This document shows positions 7,691-16,860 of a DNA stretch of 64,000 nucleotides, in pieces; positions within the stretch are counted from its first letter, which is position 1; the number at the start of each line of letters is the position of its first letter. The translations under genes and the position numbers were made by a program. The stretch is from Pyxidicoccus sp. MSG2. Its GTDB lineage: Bacteria; Myxococcota; Myxococcia; Myxococcales; Myxococcaceae. The notes beneath the pieces were generated by a model that saw nothing but the letters and a program-made list of their open reading frames with translations, was not told the origin of the DNA and made no database searches. The DNA lies in the NCBI RefSeq assembly GCF_026626705.1, contig NZ_JAPNKC010000001.1:1550001-1614000 (forward strand). The letters are read 5' to 3'.

Positions 7691-9586
7691 ATGGCCGTCT
7701 CCGCCCTCGAGCTGCGCCCCCGGGGCGCGGTGGCCTTGATGGACGCGGCGCTGCGGCTGTGCGCGCGCAACACGGGCGTCTGGGCCCTCACCCTGCCCGG
7801 CGGCGCGGCCGTCGTCGCCGCGGTGCTGTACCTGGCCGAGGCGGTGCGCATGGGCCGGCCGCTCGCCCTGCCCTCGCTGGCGCTCACCCTGGCGTGGTTC
7901 CTCCGCGGGCTGTGCCAGGGCGCGGCCTGCCACTACACGCAGGAGGTGCTGCTGGGCACGAAGGCCGAGCCCTCCGCGTGGGCGTCGATGCGCGCCGCGC
8001 TGGGCCGCGCGCCCGGCCTCTTCATCGCGGTGGCGTACCTCTTCGTCTTCAACACGGTGGTGATGACGCTGACGCTGGGCATCGGCTTCTTCGTGCTGGC
8101 CGCGCAGAGCGTGGGCTACGCGACGATGATGCAGGGCAAGGGCAGCCCGCTGAAGCTGTACGGCCTGTGCTCGCGGCTGCTGGGTCCGGCGCGCGGCACC
8201 GCCATGCTGGTGCGCGTCCTGATGAGCGTGCAGCTGCTGGTCTTCTTCAACCTGCACATCGCCGCCAACTTCGCGCTGTTCCTCGGCCGCAAGCTGGTGG
8301 GCATCGACCTGACGTTCGCCGAGCGCTTCGCCTCGCTGGACACGCCGCCGTGGCTGCTGCTCCTCGCGGCCGCGACGTTCGCCCTCTTCGAGCCGGTGCG
8401 CGCCGCCGCGGCCACGCTGCTGCTGGTAGACGGGCGCGTGCGACAGGAGGGGCTGGATTTGCTGGCCGCCGTGCAGCAGCTCCCCGCGAGGAACACCGGC
8501 CGGGCCCTGGGCCCCCGCAGCGCGGCGGTGCTGGCGGTGGTGCTCGGCGCGGGGCTGTTGCTGTCGGGAAGCCCGGCGTGGGCGGAAAAGGCCCCCGAGC
8601 GCCCCGTCACCTCCGCGCGGGACGCGGTGACGCGGCTGGGCGCGGTGGCGGAGTCCTGCGAGGCCAGCGGCCCCTCGGAGGACGCGCGCTTCGAGTCACT
8701 GGGCGCGCTGGGGCCTTCCGAGAAGGGCAAGCTGGAGCGGCTGGTGCGCACCGTGGAGCGCCAGGCCTGGGACGAGGAGGACTGCGACACCGCCATGGCC
8801 TCGCTGGAGCAGGGGCTCGCACAGGCGTCCGGGACGCTCGAGGCCCAGACGCGCGCGGATGCGCGGGCGGCCTCGGCGCGGGCGAAGGACATCCTCGCGC
8901 GGCCGGAGTTCGCGGTGGCGCCGCCGAAGGCGGAGAAGGACGCCGCCGAGGACGACACCGTGCCCCCGGAGCCGCCGGGCTGGTGGCGGCGGTTCATCGA
9001 CTGGCTGGGCGAGTTCCTCAAGAAGCTCTTCGAGCGGGAGCCAGCGCCGCCGCCGAGGCAGGCCCCGCAGATGGTCAGCGGTTCCATGGTGGCCAACGTG
9101 CTCGTCGTGGTGCTGGTGACGCTGGCGGTGGCGGTGCTGGGCGGGCTGCTCATCATGTTCCTGAACAAGGGGAGGAAGCGCGCGGACGCGGACGGTCTGG
9201 AGGTGTCCACGGTGGACGCCGCGGCGCTGGCGGGTGACCCGGCGCATGCGCTGTCCCGTCCGCCCGAGGGCTGGGCACACCTCGCCGACGAGCTGGCCGC
9301 CCGGGGCGAGTACCGTGAGGCGGTGCGCAGCCTCTACCTGGCGCTGCTGTCCCGGCTGCACCGCGACGGGGCCATCCTCTACGACGTGACGCTGAGCAAC
9401 TGGGACTACCTGCGCCAGTTCCGGGGCCGCGCGGAATGGAAGCCGCCCTTCCGCGAGCTGACGCGCCGCTTCGACTTCGCCTGGTACGGCAACGTGCCGG
9501 TGGGCGCGGAGGGCTACCGCGAGTTCCGCACCCTCACCCAGCCGCTGCTGGCCGCGCCCGCGCCGACGGAGGCCGCTGGTGCGTGA
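7691..9586 (+). CDS. DUF4129 domain multi-pass membrane protein
   Basis: 631 aa. The N-terminal third is a polytopic membrane region with several hydrophobic helices between about 35 and 250. A soluble helical part (about 290-460) follows, then a single transmembrane helix at about 466-490 (MVANVLVVVLVTLAVAV). The cytoplasmic C-terminal DUF4129 region has an AVRSLYLALLSRLHRDG motif and YREFRTL near the end. DUF4129 proteins sit next to MoxR, DUF58 and DUF4350 genes in many bacteria; their biochemical role is unknown, though a link to envelope proteins or a transglutaminase-like system has been proposed. The last 8 bases overlap the next gene. Confidence 0.8.
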   Translation: MAVSALELRPRGAVALMDAALRLCARNTGVWALTLPGGAAVVAAVLYLAEAVRMGRPLALPSLALTLAWFLRGLCQGAACHYTQEVLLGTKAEPSAWASMRAALGRAPGLFIAVAYLFVFNTVVMTLTLGIGFFVLAAQSVGYATMMQGKGSPLKLYGLCSRLLGPARGTAMLVRVLMSVQLLVFFNLHIAANFALFLGRKLVGIDLTFAERFASLDTPPWLLLLAAATFALFEPVRAAAATLLLVDGRVRQEGLDLLAAVQQLPARNTGRALGPRSAAVLAVVLGAGLLLSGSPAWAEKAPERPVTSARDAVTRLGAVAESCEASGPSEDARFESLGALGPSEKGKLERLVRTVERQAWDEEDCDTAMASLEQGLAQASGTLEAQTRADARAASARAKDILARPEFAVAPPKAEKDAAEDDTVPPEPPGWWRRFIDWLGEFLKKLFEREPAPPPRQAPQMVSGSMVANVLVVVLVTLAVAVLGGLLIMFLNKGRKRADADGLEVSTVDAAALAGDPAHALSRPPEGWAHLADELAARGEYREAVRSLYLALLSRLHRDGAILYDVTLSNWDYLRQFRGRAEWKPPFRELTRRFDFAWYGNVPVGAEGYREFRTLTQPLLAAPAPTEAAGA

Positions 9587-10859
9587 CCGCTTCCCGCTGA
9601 TGGTGGTGGGTGGCCTCGTGCTCACCGTCGTGCTCGGCGCATTCCTCGTGAAGAGCGCCCAGCGCGGCGAGTTCGCCGACACGCTGTCCACCTTCCGCGC
9701 CCAGGAGGACGGCGCGCGCGCCCTCTTCCTGCTCGCCCAGGAGAGCGGCCTGCCCGTGGTCCGCCGCATGTCGGACCTGCGCATCGTCACCGGGCAGCTG
9801 ACGCCCGTGCTGCTGGCGGTGGAGGTGCAGGGCGCATACGAGGAGGACCCGGACCAGACGCAGCTCGCCGCCGAGCCCGACGCCGGCCTGGCGGACGAGG
9901 ACGTCCCCCGCACCGGCTTCAACGCCTTCCGTGCCGCCGCGCTGGACGACACCGAGTACGAGAAATTGCTGGAGCACGTGAGGGCGGGTGGCACGCTGGT
10001 GTACGTGCCCTGGGGCTCGCGGGAGAACCCGCTGCTGGACGCGCTGTCGGTGAAGCTCACCAAGGCGGACACGACGCTGCCCATGCGCACGCTGGTGCCG
10101 CCGCTGCCCACCCCGTACACGCTGGGCGTGGAGCGCGTGGAGGCGAAGGTGCAGGCCTTCCTGACGCTGCCGCCCAACTCCGTGCCGGTGCTGGAGGATG
10201 ACCGGCTGGGTCAGGTGGTGGCGGCGGTGGTGCCGCACGGCCAGGGCCGGGTGCTGGTGGTGGGCGCGCCTGAATTGGCGATGAACCGGGCGCTGGCACG
10301 CGCGGACAACGCGCAGTTCTGGCTGAGCGCGCTGGCGGGCCTGGGCCCCGGCCCCTACGAGTTCGACGAGTTCCACCACGGCTTCACCAACGAGCGCTCG
10401 GTGGTGGACTTCGCGCGGCGCTACGGCCTGCACTTCGCGGTGGCGCAGTTGCTGCTCGGCGTGGCGCTGTGGTCCGTGTCGCTGCGCCGCTTCGGCCGTC
10501 CGCACCCGCCGCCCGAGTCCGTCCGCGTGGGTGCCACCGACGCCCTCTTCGCCATGGGCCGCCTGTACCGCGAGGGCCGGCACCACGCCTTCGCCGCCGG
10601 ACTCATCGCGAAGGGGCTCATCCAGGAACTGGCCCTGCATGCGGGCCTGCCCGCGCACTCTCCCGCCGCCTCGGTGGCGCAGGGGCTGCGCGACCGGGGC
10701 CGCGAGGATTTGGCCCGGGGCCTCCAGGCCGTGGCCGCCGAGGCGGACACGGTGGGCAGCGACTCAGACCTCCAGCAGCTCGCGGCCAATGCGGCCGTGC
10801 TGCGACAACGACTCCACACCGCCGGCGCGGGCCGGCGCAGCACTCCCGGAACGACATGA
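9579..10859 (+). CDS. DUF4350 domain membrane protein
   Basis: 426 aa, GTG start overlapping the upstream gene by 8 bases. An N-terminal transmembrane helix (about 6-24) is followed by a DUF4350-like glutamine-amidotransferase-like fold of unknown activity. It has the typical [19 protein letters not shown] beginning and the FDEFHHGF motif near residue 270. A second hydrophobic helix at about 287-305 and a cytoplasmic helical tail end the protein. Its stop codon overlaps the MoxR start (ATGA). It is part of the MoxR/DUF58 cluster. Confidence 0.8.
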   Translation: MRDRFPLMVVGGLVLTVVLGAFLVKSAQRGEFADTLSTFRAQEDGARALFLLAQESGLPVVRRMSDLRIVTGQLTPVLLAVEVQGAYEEDPDQTQLAAEPDAGLADEDVPRTGFNAFRAAALDDTEYEKLLEHVRAGGTLVYVPWGSRENPLLDALSVKLTKADTTLPMRTLVPPLPTPYTLGVERVEAKVQAFLTLPPNSVPVLEDDRLGQVVAAVVPHGQGRVLVVGAPELAMNRALARADNAQFWLSALAGLGPGPYEFDEFHHGFTNERSVVDFARRYGLHFAVAQLLLGVALWSVSLRRFGRPHPPPESVRVGATDALFAMGRLYREGRHHAFAAGLIAKGLIQELALHAGLPAHSPAASVAQGLRDRGREDLARGLQAVAAEADTVGSDSDLQQLAANAAVLRQRLHTAGAGRRSTPGTT

Positions 10860-11854
10860 ACGTCACCGATACCGCCCCCACCTTCGCCTCCAACGGCGCC
10901 GCCGTGCAGGCCGCCCACGCCATCCGCGAGGGCGTGCTGCACGAGGTGCGCAAGGCCGTGGTCGGCCAGGACGAGGCCCTCGAGCTGATGCTGTGCGGCC
11001 TCATCGCCGGCGGCCACGTGCTGCTGGAGGGCGTGCCCGGCGTGGCGAAGACGCTGATGGCCAAGGCGCTGTCGCGCAGCATCGGCGCGGACTTCAAGCG
11101 CATCCAGTTCACCCCGGACCTGATGCCCGCGGACATCCTGGGCACCAGCGTCTTCGACTTGAAGACCCAGTCCTTCGTGCTGGTGAAGGGCCCCATCTTC
11201 ACGGACCTGCTGCTGGCGGATGAAATCAACCGCGCCCCCGCCAAGACGCAGTCCGCGCTGCTGGAGGCCATGCAGGAGCGCGGCGTGTCGCTGGAGGGCC
11301 GCAACCTGGTGCTCTCGCCCCTCTTCACGGTGTTCGCCACGCAGAACCCGGTGGAGTCCGAGGGCACGTACCCGCTGCCCGAGGCGCAGCTGGACCGCTT
11401 CCTGCTGAAGATTGAAGTGGGTTATCCGGCGCCGGAGGAGGAGGACGCGATTCTCGCCGCGGTGCACCGCGGCTTCGACTCGGGCGACCTGGCGCGCGCG
11501 GGTGTCAACGCGGCGGTGGGGAAGGACGGCCTGCTGGCGGCGCGGGCGGCGCTCAACGAGGTGACGGTGGAGCCGCCGGTGCTCGCGTACGTCCGCAAGC
11601 TGGTGGCGGCCACGCGTTCGTCCAGCCGCATCCGCCTGGGGGCGGGCCCGCGCGCGGGCGTGCACCTGTTGCTGGCGGCCAAGGCGCTGGCGGCCCTGCG
11701 AGGGCGCGGCTTCGTCACGCCGGACGACGTGCGCTTCCTCGCCGGCCCCGTGCTGAAGCACCGCCTGCTGCTGTCGCCGGACGCGGAGCTGGACGGGGCC
11801 ACGCCCTCGGACGTGCTGCGCGAGGTGGTGCAGGGGGTGGAGGTCCCGCGTTGA
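10856..11854 (+). CDS. MoxR-family AAA+ ATPase
   Basis: 332 aa from the ATG at 10856, which overlaps the preceding TGA; the longer reading upstream is in-frame noise. It has Walker A GVPGVAKT (Lys65), Walker [11 protein letters not shown] (Asp122-Glu123), a sensor [22 protein letters not shown] and an arginine-finger region, all as in the MoxR/RavA clade. MoxR ATPases act as chaperones that mature metal- or VWA-domain partners. The partner gene, a DUF58 VWA-like protein, follows with a one-base stop/start overlap, a coupling that is conserved for this family. Confidence 0.93.
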   Translation: MNVTDTAPTFASNGAAVQAAHAIREGVLHEVRKAVVGQDEALELMLCGLIAGGHVLLEGVPGVAKTLMAKALSRSIGADFKRIQFTPDLMPADILGTSVFDLKTQSFVLVKGPIFTDLLLADEINRAPAKTQSALLEAMQERGVSLEGRNLVLSPLFTVFATQNPVESEGTYPLPEAQLDRFLLKIEVGYPAPEEEDAILAAVHRGFDSGDLARAGVNAAVGKDGLLAARAALNEVTVEPPVLAYVRKLVAATRSSSRIRLGAGPRAGVHLLLAAKALAALRGRGFVTPDDVRFLAGPVLKHRLLLSPDAELDGATPSDVLREVVQGVEVPR

Positions 11855-13158
11855 TTCCCACCCCGCGCCTCTGGGGGCTGCTGGCGCTGCTGGCGCTGCC
11901 GATGATGGCCGCGGGGTTCTTCCCCGGCCTCGGCGGCGCCGTGTTGGTGCTGGACGCGCTGGCGCTGGCGCTGGCCGGAGTGGACCTGCTCGCCGCGCGG
12001 CGGGTGCGGCTGGAAGTGCGCCGCGTGCTGCCGCAGCGGCTCAACGTCGGCGTGCCCAACAAGGTGGAGTTGCGGCTGGTGCACCGGGGCTCCGGCACGG
12101 TGGACGCGTGGGTGAAGGATGACGTGCCGGAGTCCTTCACCGCCACGCCCGAGGAGGCACCGCTCTCGCTGCCGCCGGACAGCGAGGCGCGCTGGGTGTA
12201 CCGGGTGACGCCCGCGAAGCGCGGCCGCTTCGAGTTCGGCGACGTGCACGTGCGGGTGCGCGGGCCGCTGGGGCTCGTCTTCCACGAGCGCGCGTTTCCC
12301 TCCGCGACTTCCATCTCCGTGTATCCGGACCTGCGCGGAGCCAGCCGGCTGCTGCTGTCCGGCGCGGCGCTGGACCTGGTGAATCTGGGCCTGCGGAAGC
12401 TCCGTCGGGACGGGCGTGGCAGCGAGTTCGCCCGGCTGCGCGACTATGCGCAGGGCGACAGCGTGCGGGACGTGGACTGGAAGGCCACTGCGCGACGGGG
12501 CCGGCCGGTGACGCGCGTGCTGGAGTCGGAGCGCTCGCAGTCCATCCTCATCTGCGTGGACGCGGGCCGCTCCATGGCGGCGCACGTGGATGGCCTCACC
12601 AAGCTGGACCACGCCGTCAATGCGGCCCTCTTCCTGGCCTTCGTGGCGGTGCGCAATGGAGACCGGGTGGGGCTTGCCGTCTTCGCGGACGGGGTGAAGG
12701 CCTACCTGCCGCCGGCGGCTGGCCGCGGGCAGTACCGGAAGATGGTGGACGCGCTCTACTCCACGACGCCGAGCCTCACGTACGTGGACTACCTGGCCCT
12801 CTTCAAGGAGCTGAATGTCCGCCTCACGCGCCGCAGCCTGCTGTGCGTCTTCACGGACTTCCTCGACGAAGAGCAGGCCTCCACCATGGTGGCTCCGCTG
12901 CACCGGCTGGCGCGGCGGCACGTGCCTCTCTGCCTGTCGGTGAAGGACACCGCGTTGCAGAAGCTGCTGCGCACGCCGCCGCCGGGGCCGGAGGAGGCTT
13001 TCCAACAGGCAGTGGCCTCGGAGCTGCTCACGGACCGCGAGGTCTTGAAGGCCCGGGTGAGCCAGGGCGGCGTGCAGATGATGGACGTGCAGCCGGACGA
13101 GTTGAGCCTCGCGGCCGTCAACCGCTACCTGGACATCAAGGCGCGCGGCGTCCTTTAG
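11851..13158 (+). CDS. DUF58 domain protein (VWA-like), MoxR partner
   Basis: 435 aa, TTG start overlapping the MoxR stop. Two hydrophobic helices open the protein (about 8-48), then a beta-rich domain, then the DUF58 signature [20 protein letters not shown] followed by [12 protein letters not shown]-like metal-site stretch, [11 protein letters not shown] (DxGxS), follows, and the middle holds [16 protein letters not shown]58 proteins are taken to be MoxR clients. The gene is followed 10 bases later by a GNAT gene. Exact cellular role unknown. Confidence 0.88.
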   Translation: MIPTPRLWGLLALLALPMMAAGFFPGLGGAVLVLDALALALAGVDLLAARRVRLEVRRVLPQRLNVGVPNKVELRLVHRGSGTVDAWVKDDVPESFTATPEEAPLSLPPDSEARWVYRVTPAKRGRFEFGDVHVRVRGPLGLVFHERAFPSATSISVYPDLRGASRLLLSGAALDLVNLGLRKLRRDGRGSEFARLRDYAQGDSVRDVDWKATARRGRPVTRVLESERSQSILICVDAGRSMAAHVDGLTKLDHAVNAALFLAFVAVRNGDRVGLAVFADGVKAYLPPAAGRGQYRKMVDALYSTTPSLTYVDYLALFKELNVRLTRRSLLCVFTDFLDEEQASTMVAPLHRLARRHVPLCLSVKDTALQKLLRTPPPGPEEAFQQAVASELLTDREVLKARVSQGGVQMMDVQPDELSLAAVNRYLDIKARGVL

Positions 13159-13168
13159 CGACAACGCC

Positions 13169-13711
13169 ATGGCCCCGCTCTTCCAGGCCGCCGACCTCAC
13201 CGCCGAACACGTGACCGACGTCGACGTGGACGTGTTCCAGCCGCTGCTGGAGCGCTGCGAGGACTTCTACCAGCGCTGCTACGGAAGGCCCGCGCGGCCC
13301 GATGAAGCGAAGCAGATGCCGGAGGAGCGCCCGCCGGGACTGGGCCCGGAGCGCGGGCACTTCGTGGCACTGCGGGACGCGGGCGGCGCGCTGATGGGCA
13401 TCCTCGAGTCCGTGAGCGACTTTCCCTCTCCGGGGGAATGGTACCTGGGGCTGATGCTGCTGGCGCCGGAGGTGCGCGGGCACAGGCGCGGCGAGGCCGT
13501 CATCCGCGCGTACGAGGACTGGCTGCGAGGCCAGGGAGTCCGACTGCTGCGGCTCGGTGTGGCCGAGCCCAACCCCGCGGCCCTGCGCTTCTGGACGCGC
13601 GTGGGCTTCCGCGAGGAGAAGTGGGTGGGTCCGCTGGAGCAGGGCCTGCTCACCTACCGGGTGCTCAGGATGTCGAAGACTCTGCTGGAGTCAGCGGAAG
13701 CCACCCCGTGA
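13169..13711 (+). CDS. GNAT-family N-acetyltransferase
   Basis: 180 aa. The GNAT core is visible from about residue 90: a beta strand WYLGLMLLAPEVRG, the acetyl-CoA loop as EVRGHRRGEAV (a variant of the Q/RxxGxG/A loop), the helix IRAYEDWLRGQG, then LGVAEPNPAALRFWTRVGF as the conserved motif B. The substrate is unknown. The first 45 residues have no clear match. The last 47 bases overlap the convergent pyrophosphatase gene. Confidence 0.85.
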   Translation: MAPLFQAADLTAEHVTDVDVDVFQPLLERCEDFYQRCYGRPARPDEAKQMPEERPPGLGPERGHFVALRDAGGALMGILESVSDFPSPGEWYLGLMLLAPEVRGHRRGEAVIRAYEDWLRGQGVRLLRLGVAEPNPAALRFWTRVGFREEKWVGPLEQGLLTYRVLRMSKTLLESAEATP

Positions 13712-14117
13712 AGCGCGTGTCCGGCACGTTGCCGCGCACCCGGTGCAGCCCGCGCTTGAAGAAGGCGTAGATGCGGAAGAAGTACTCCAGCCCGGTGCGC
13801 TCGAAGGAGCTCAAGGGGCGGGCGCTGCACACCACCTTCGGGTCTCCCTTCCCCTCGTCGATGAAGCCGAGCACCGCCACCACGGGCACGCGCACCCGCT
13901 GCCCGCGAGGAAGGCGGGCGCCCATCACCACCGCGTCGAGCGGGTCCCCGTCGTCGGACATCAGGCCGGGGATGCTGCCGTAGTTGTACGGACACGGCAG
14001 CGGCGCCACGAAGTCCACCGTCCCGTCCGCGCGCCGCTTCACGAAGGAGAAGCGCGGGCACTCGATGAGGACCTCCGGCTCGGGCGGCAACGGAGGCAGG
14101 GCGAGGCGGTCAGTCAC
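13665..14117 (-). CDS. ppa: Inorganic pyrophosphatase (family I)
   Basis: 150 aa, slightly shorter than E. coli Ppa (about 175). It hydrolyses PPi to two phosphates. Active-site features are present: the beta strand and Lys of FSFVKRRADG, the PCPYNYGSIPG motif, and SDDGDPLDAVVMG carrying the metal-binding aspartates (the family signature is D-[SGDN]-D-[PE]-[LIVMF]-D). A later aspartate is in GFIDEGKGDPKVV. The C-terminus FFKRGLHRVRGN aligns with the final helix. Converges on the GNAT gene with a 47-base overlap; 12 bases separate its start from the SpoIIM stop, so the two are probably co-transcribed. Confidence 0.9.
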   Translation of the reverse strand: MTDRLALPPLPPEPEVLIECPRFSFVKRRADGTVDFVAPLPCPYNYGSIPGLMSDDGDPLDAVVMGARLPRGQRVRVPVVAVLGFIDEGKGDPKVVCSARPLSSFERTGLEYFFRIYAFFKRGLHRVRGNVPDTRFTGWLPLTPAESSTS

Positions 14118-14129
14118 GCGGGCGGTGTA

Positions 14130-15152
14130 TCACGGCGTCGCGGCGGGCTCGCGGGTGCCATCCTCCGCGCCCGCCTTCCCGCCACGCAGCCAGTCCGACA
14201 GGAGGTACGCATACACGCCCGCGCCCACGGTGAGCGCGAAGGACACCTTGAACGCCACCGACAGCTTCGGCGGGTGGATTTGGGAAATCGTCCCCTCGAT
14301 GAAGCCCGCGAGCACGAACAGCGCGAGCGTGCCGAACAGCAACTTCACCGCCGTCACCGCCTCCTGACGCAGGGCCTGTCCTCTTCGCAGGCCGCGCGGC
14401 GCCACCAGCCCGCGCGCAATCACCAATCCCGCCGCGCCCGCGATGCAGATGGCCGTTATCTCCGGGATGCCATGCGGAAGAATCCACGCCCAGAACCAGC
14501 CCGCCATGCCCTTCGCCGCGTACACCTGCGCCAGCGCGCCCAGGAACAGGCCGTTGGTGAAGAGCATCACCGCCGTGCCCAGCCCCATGGTGATTCCCAG
14601 CGCGAAGGCCAGGAAGGCCACCTGGATGTTGTGCGTGAAGAGGAAGGTGGTGAACTGGGCCTGCTGCCCCGCCGTCATCCCCTCCCCCGCCGCCTCGTCC
14701 GCGGCGCGCTTCACCGGGTCCAGGTTCAGGTGTTCGGCGGGCACCAGGTAGTGCGCGGCATCCGGGTCCACCAGCATCCCCAGGTAGCCGAAACCCGTGC
14801 CCGCCAGGAGCAGCAGCACGGAGGCGACGTACATGCGCCACTCCCGACGCATCAGCGCGGGGAAGCCCCGGGCCACGAAGCCCCACACGTCCGCGAAGCG
14901 CGGGCGGCGCCCCGGGTACGTGAGCGCGTACGCCCGCCCCACCAGGTCGTTGAGATAGGCGCTCACGTCCGCCGAGCCGCTGCGCGCGCGCACCCAGAGC
15001 AAGTCACTGGAGACGGCCCGGTACAGCTTGCCCAGGGAGCGGGCCTCATCCAGGCTCAGCCCGCGAAGGCCGTGGGACTCGGACCTGTCCAGCAGCGCCT
15101 CGAGCTTCTCCCAGCGCGGCCGGCGCGATTCGATGAACTCCGCCATCTCCAT
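14130..15152 (-). CDS. SpoIIM/DUF95-family integral membrane protein
   Basis: 340 aa from MEMAEFIESRRPRWEK; an alternative ATG lies two codons in. The N-terminal cytoplasmic helical part has the family's characteristic W..LE.LL and LYR..SSDL motifs. Five or six transmembrane helices follow, with FLFTHNIQVAFLAFALGI and LPHGIPEITAICIAGAAG, both hallmark motifs of stage-II-sporulation-M-like proteins. In many bacteria this gene stands beside RDD, DUF58, MoxR and DUF4129 genes, all of which are found in this window. Its role outside Bacillus sporulation is not defined. Confidence 0.9.
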   Translation of the reverse strand: MEMAEFIESRRPRWEKLEALLDRSESHGLRGLSLDEARSLGKLYRAVSSDLLWVRARSGSADVSAYLNDLVGRAYALTYPGRRPRFADVWGFVARGFPALMRREWRMYVASVLLLLAGTGFGYLGMLVDPDAAHYLVPAEHLNLDPVKRAADEAAGEGMTAGQQAQFTTFLFTHNIQVAFLAFALGITMGLGTAVMLFTNGLFLGALAQVYAAKGMAGWFWAWILPHGIPEITAICIAGAAGLVIARGLVAPRGLRRGQALRQEAVTAVKLLFGTLALFVLAGFIEGTISQIHPPKLSVAFKVSFALTVGAGVYAYLLSDWLRGGKAGAEDGTREPAATP

Positions 15153-15225
15153 GGCTGGACACTCTAGCCCAGGCGCCGGGGGCCCTCCCTGCCCTCGCGG
15201 CGCGGGTTGTGGGAAAACTCGGGTC

Positions 15226-16791
15226 ATGACGTGTCGGATGTCGGTCTCTGTCCTGGGCCTGGTGCTGACCCTGCTCTCGGGATGCACCACCTTGCGTGCC
15301 GTGTGCCCCGCCGAGGGCGGGCGCCCCTGGGTCGAGGTGCGCAGCCCCCACTTCAGCGTCCGCACCCACCTGGACGCGGAGACCGCGCAGGAGGCCACAC
15401 GGGAGCTGGAACTGCTCCGGCAGGGCCTGCTCCAGGCCTGGGCCGGCACCTTCGACCCGCCGGGCACGGTGGAGGTCATCGTCCTCGCCAACCACACCAC
15501 GCTGGAGGAGTTCACCAACGTCCGCATCGAGGGCTTCTCCGCCACCACCTCGGACGGCCCGGTGCTGGTGCTGGCCGGCAACGCGTACGCCCTCAGCGAG
15601 GCCCCCGCCGACGTGGGCACCCAGGCCCACGAGCTGACGCACTACCTCTCCGAGTTCGCCCTGGTGCGCCAGCCGCGCTGGCTGTCCGAGGGGCTCGCCG
15701 CCTACCTGGAGTCCATCATCCTGCGGCCCGACAGGCACGAGGTCATCCTCGGCGGCCTGCACTCGGGCTTCCTCGCCCACGTGCAGCGCAGCGGCTGGCG
15801 CACGCTGGACGAGCTGTGGGAGTGGGACGGCAAGGGCCTGCTCGGCACCGCCGAGTCGCGCAACTACTACGCGTCCTCCTGGCTGTGGGTGCACTTCTTC
15901 ATCAGCCGGCACCCCGAGCGCTTCGACGAGTTCCAGACGCGCCTCATGAGCGGCGAGGAGCCCCGCCAGGCCTGGGAGGAATCCTTCCGTGGCGCGAAGG
16001 ACCTCGCCGGGGAGCTGCACGCCTATGTCCACGGCGGCCGCCACGTCACCTACCCCACCATCACCGCCCCGCTGCCGCCGGTGAAGAGCCCCCTCCAGAT
16101 GCGAGCGCTGGAGCCCGCGGAGGTGCACGCCATCCGCGCCCAGCTCTTCCTCATGACGCCCGGGGCCGCGCCTCCGGAGGAGCGCCTCCACCACGCGGAG
16201 CAGGAGATGGCGCAGGCCCTGAAGGAGGACCCGGGCAACGTCGCCGCCATCCTGCTCCGCATCCGCTCCACGGTGGACCCGTCCCGCCGGCTGGGGCTCG
16301 CGCAGCAACTGGTGGAGCGGCACCCGGACAGCGGGCAGGCCTGGGACGCGCTGGCTCAGGCGCTGGACGCCGCGGGCAACACCTCCGAGGAGCAGGAGGC
16401 CGCTCGGCTGCGCGCCGTGGAGCTGCTGCCCGACAGCGTGAGCGCGCAGAACGGGCTGGCCGGCTTCTACGCGCGCACGTCGCAGCCGGAGAAGGGCCTG
16501 ACGGCGGCCCGGCGCGCCGTGGCGCTGGCGCCCGGCAACCCGGCGGTGCTCGACACCTGGTCGACGATTCTCTTCCAGCTCGGCCGCTGCCCGGAGGCGC
16601 TGTCCGCGCAGCAACTCGCGGCGGACACGCTCCACGAGAGCACCCCGGAGCGGCTGCGGCGCACGGTGCATGACACCCTCGCCCGCTACGAGGCCGTGTG
16701 CGGCGCGGCGGCCGGCGTCCCGACCGCCGCTCCGGGCGACCCGACGGCGGCGCCCGGCATCCCGACGGCCCCCGGTCCCTCCGGGCTCTGA
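15226..16791 (+). CDS. Lipoprotein with HExxH metallopeptidase-like domain and TPR repeats
   Basis: 521 aa from the ATG at 15226 (another at 15238). A lipoprotein signal with lipobox LLSGC precedes a gluzincin-type domain: HELTH at residues 135-139 and the downstream glutamate Glu155 in WLSEGLAAYLE. These are the zinc ligands and catalytic Glu expected of a peptidase-MA-like enzyme. TPR-like helical repeats fill about 290-500, and a Pro/Thr/Ala repeat (PTAAPG twice) ends the chain. Probably an envelope zinc peptidase; substrate unknown. A strong hairpin follows the stop. Confidence 0.8.
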   Translation: MTCRMSVSVLGLVLTLLSGCTTLRAVCPAEGGRPWVEVRSPHFSVRTHLDAETAQEATRELELLRQGLLQAWAGTFDPPGTVEVIVLANHTTLEEFTNVRIEGFSATTSDGPVLVLAGNAYALSEAPADVGTQAHELTHYLSEFALVRQPRWLSEGLAAYLESIILRPDRHEVILGGLHSGFLAHVQRSGWRTLDELWEWDGKGLLGTAESRNYYASSWLWVHFFISRHPERFDEFQTRLMSGEEPRQAWEESFRGAKDLAGELHAYVHGGRHVTYPTITAPLPPVKSPLQMRALEPAEVHAIRAQLFLMTPGAAPPEERLHHAEQEMAQALKEDPGNVAAILLRIRSTVDPSRRLGLAQQLVERHPDSGQAWDALAQALDAAGNTSEEQEAARLRAVELLPDSVSAQNGLAGFYARTSQPEKGLTAARRAVALAPGNPAVLDTWSTILFQLGRCPEALSAQQLAADTLHESTPERLRRTVHDTLARYEAVCGAAAGVPTAAPGDPTAAPGIPTAPGPSGL

Positions 16792-16800
16792 AACGGCGAA

Positions 16801-16833
16801 GCGCCGGGGGACTCCAGGGAGTCCCTCCGGCGC
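16801..16833. terminator. Bidirectional hairpin between convergent genes
   Basis: Near-perfect 15-bp stem: GCGCCGG (16801-16807) plus GGGACTCC pair with GGAGTCCC plus CCGGCGC (ending 16833), with a 2-base loop and one bulge. It lies between the stops of the convergent genes ending at 16791 and 16861. There is no long T-run on either side. Confidence 0.7.
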
Positions 16834-16860
16834 CTCGGTGAAGCGAAGGAAGCGGGTGGC

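Noticed and set aside
10469..10855. Upstream in-frame extension of the MoxR gene.
   Set aside because: It lies inside the DUF4350 coding region in another frame and reads as a low-complexity Arg/Pro-rich sequence; the ATGA overlap at 10856 gives the standard MoxR N-terminus.
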